Source: Triglochin maritima
Taxonomy: Eukaryota > Streptophyta > Magnoliopsida > Alismatales > Juncaginaceae
Assembly (NCBI GenBank): GCA_963682175.1
Contig: OY821793.1
Span: 26,309,493 to 26,373,492, forward strand
Reading direction: 5' to 3'
Length of the DNA stretch: 64,000 nt
Shown here: positions 63,661-64,000 of the stretch, one piece after another
How the letters are laid out: each line of letters opens with the position of its first letter
Position numbering within the stretch: the first letter of the stretch is position 1
Notes under the pieces: generated by a model
Told to the model about the DNA's origin: nothing
The model's database searches: none
Seen by the model: only the letters and a program-made list of their open reading frames with translations
Program-made: the position numbers and the translations under genes

Positions 63661-64000
63661 GTGGTTGGGCCGCCTAAAGACCACTTAGAAACTAGGTGTG
63701 GGGCTGGCCACATGCCACGCGTGGAGCTGGCCAAAGGCCACTCCGTCGCCACCCTGCAGGCCAACACCAAATCGTCTGCGCCTCGAGCATCCAACCTCCA
63801 AATCGAGCGTTCTAACTTGCATTACGTAGCCAATTCATCCCTCTATCTGCCCCTAAAATTTCAGAGCAAACGCCGAAGAATTCGGGGTCGCGCCTCCTCC
63901 AAGAAGACGTAGCTCCCTACCAGCCACGCCCCCACATCGTCAGCATTCTTCATCTCATCGCGCCTCACCCTACATACATCTAAATCGGGCATTCTAAGAG
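63661..64000. repeat. Partial monomer at the right edge
   Basis: First 340 bp of a monomer almost identical to the one at 62749; both carry AAATCGTCTGCG and GAGCATCCAACC. Differences seen are TTCGTCC to TTCATCC at about 63836, GTCGTGCC to GTCGCGCC at about 63890, and CCTCGCCC to CCTCACCC at about 63966. The array continues to the right of the window. Confidence 0.95.

Larger units (their letters stand above)
1..64000. repeat. Satellite DNA array, 911-bp monomer
   Basis: Head-to-tail array with all copies in the same orientation. Monomers counted from GTGGTTGGG start at 459, 1370, 2281, 3192, 4103, 5014, 5925, 6836, 7747, 8658, 9568, 10479, 11390, 12301, 13212, 14123, 15034, 15945, 16856, 17489, 18400, 19033, 19944, 20854, 21766, 22677, 23588, 24499, 25410, 26321, 27232, 28143, 29054, 29965, 30876, 31787, 32698, 33609, 34520, 35431, 36342, 37253, 38163, 39073, 39983, 40894, 41804, 42714, 43624, 44534, 45445, 46355, 47265, 48175, 49086, 49997, 50908, 51819, 52730, 53641, 54551, 55462, 56373, 57283, 58194, 59105, 60016, 60927, 61838, 62749 and 63661. 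Copies differ mainly by point substitutions. No foreign DNA interrupts the array. I do not recognise the family by name, and its chromosomal position cannot be read from the sequence. Confidence 0.98.
49191..64000. repeat. Subfamily block SF5
   Basis: All copies have GCTTGGCACAAACG (from 49511), CGTCAGCATT, and in most ACGTAGCCAATTC and CGCCGAAGAATTC. From about 53.68 to 61.88 kb many copies have lost one G (GTGTGGGCTGG or GTGTGGACTGG). From 57.78 kb on they gain one (GAATGGGGGTAGG), so total length returns to 911. In the monomer at 62749 only the gain is present, giving 912 bp. Confidence 0.8.

Noticed and set aside
1..64000. Protein-coding genes in the numerous open frames of 60-144 codons on both strands
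   Set aside because: They recur with the 911-bp period, overlap each other in most frames, lack recognisable domains, and are broken independently by stops and one-base indels in different copies. They are explained by a GC-rich repeat with few stop codons.
1..64000. CRISPR array or bacterial repeat system
   Set aside because: The period is 911 bp without short repeats and unique spacers, no cas-like gene is present, and adjacent units are alike along their whole length.
1..64000. Tandem transposon, helitron or LTR-derived array
   Set aside because: I found no terminal repeats, target-site duplications, polypurine tract or enzyme-coding region in the monomer. A very old transposon origin of the 580-bp non-sub-repeat part cannot be excluded from the sequence alone.
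1..64000. Ribosomal DNA intergenic spacer repeats
   Set aside because: Spacer sub-repeats occur between rRNA genes in limited numbers. Here 64 kb contains about 70 copies with no 18S, 5.8S or 25/28S sequence.

Overview
The whole 64 kb window is one uninterrupted head-to-tail satellite array. A recognisable point in the repeat (the start of GTGGTTGGG, which follows CCATAAACC) recurs 71 times between 459 and 63661. Almost every step is 911 bp, some are 910 or 912 bp, and only two are clearly different (633 bp each). I find no protein-coding gene, RNA gene, transposon, CRISPR array or single-copy DNA. The window opens and closes inside a monomer, so the array continues on both sides.

The DNA fits heterochromatic or centromere-type satellite of a eukaryote. 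It is GC-rich and full of CpG, and many of the differences between copies are CpG to TpG or CpA changes, as expected if the array is or was cytosine-methylated. A land plant seems plausible, but nothing in the sequence proves the lineage.

Region by region, shared variants divide the array into five subfamily blocks: SF1 (about 1-9.7 kb), SF2 (9.7-19.6 kb), SF3 (19.6-35.8 kb, 18 monomers with a CAG in place of a TAG), SF4 (35.8-49.2 kb) and SF5 (49.2-64 kb). Inside the blocks are local higher-order repeats of different sizes: 2-mers of 1822 bp (9.7-13.4, 23.5-28.5 and 58.1-61.7 kb), a 1544-bp irregular unit (15.7-19.5 kb), a 4-mer of 3641 bp (36.2-49.2 kb) and a 3-mer of 2732 bp (51.3-56.7 kb, two copies that look identical). 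This is a record of repeated unequal exchange or segmental duplication.

Each monomer has an inner part of about 330 bp built from decayed copies of an older sub-repeat of about 108 bp. It carries three related hairpin-forming palindromes plus several short perfect dyads, three of which centre on ACGCGT. Open frames exist in several overlapping frames of each monomer on both strands. They are disrupted independently in different copies, so I read them as a by-product of composition and not as genes.
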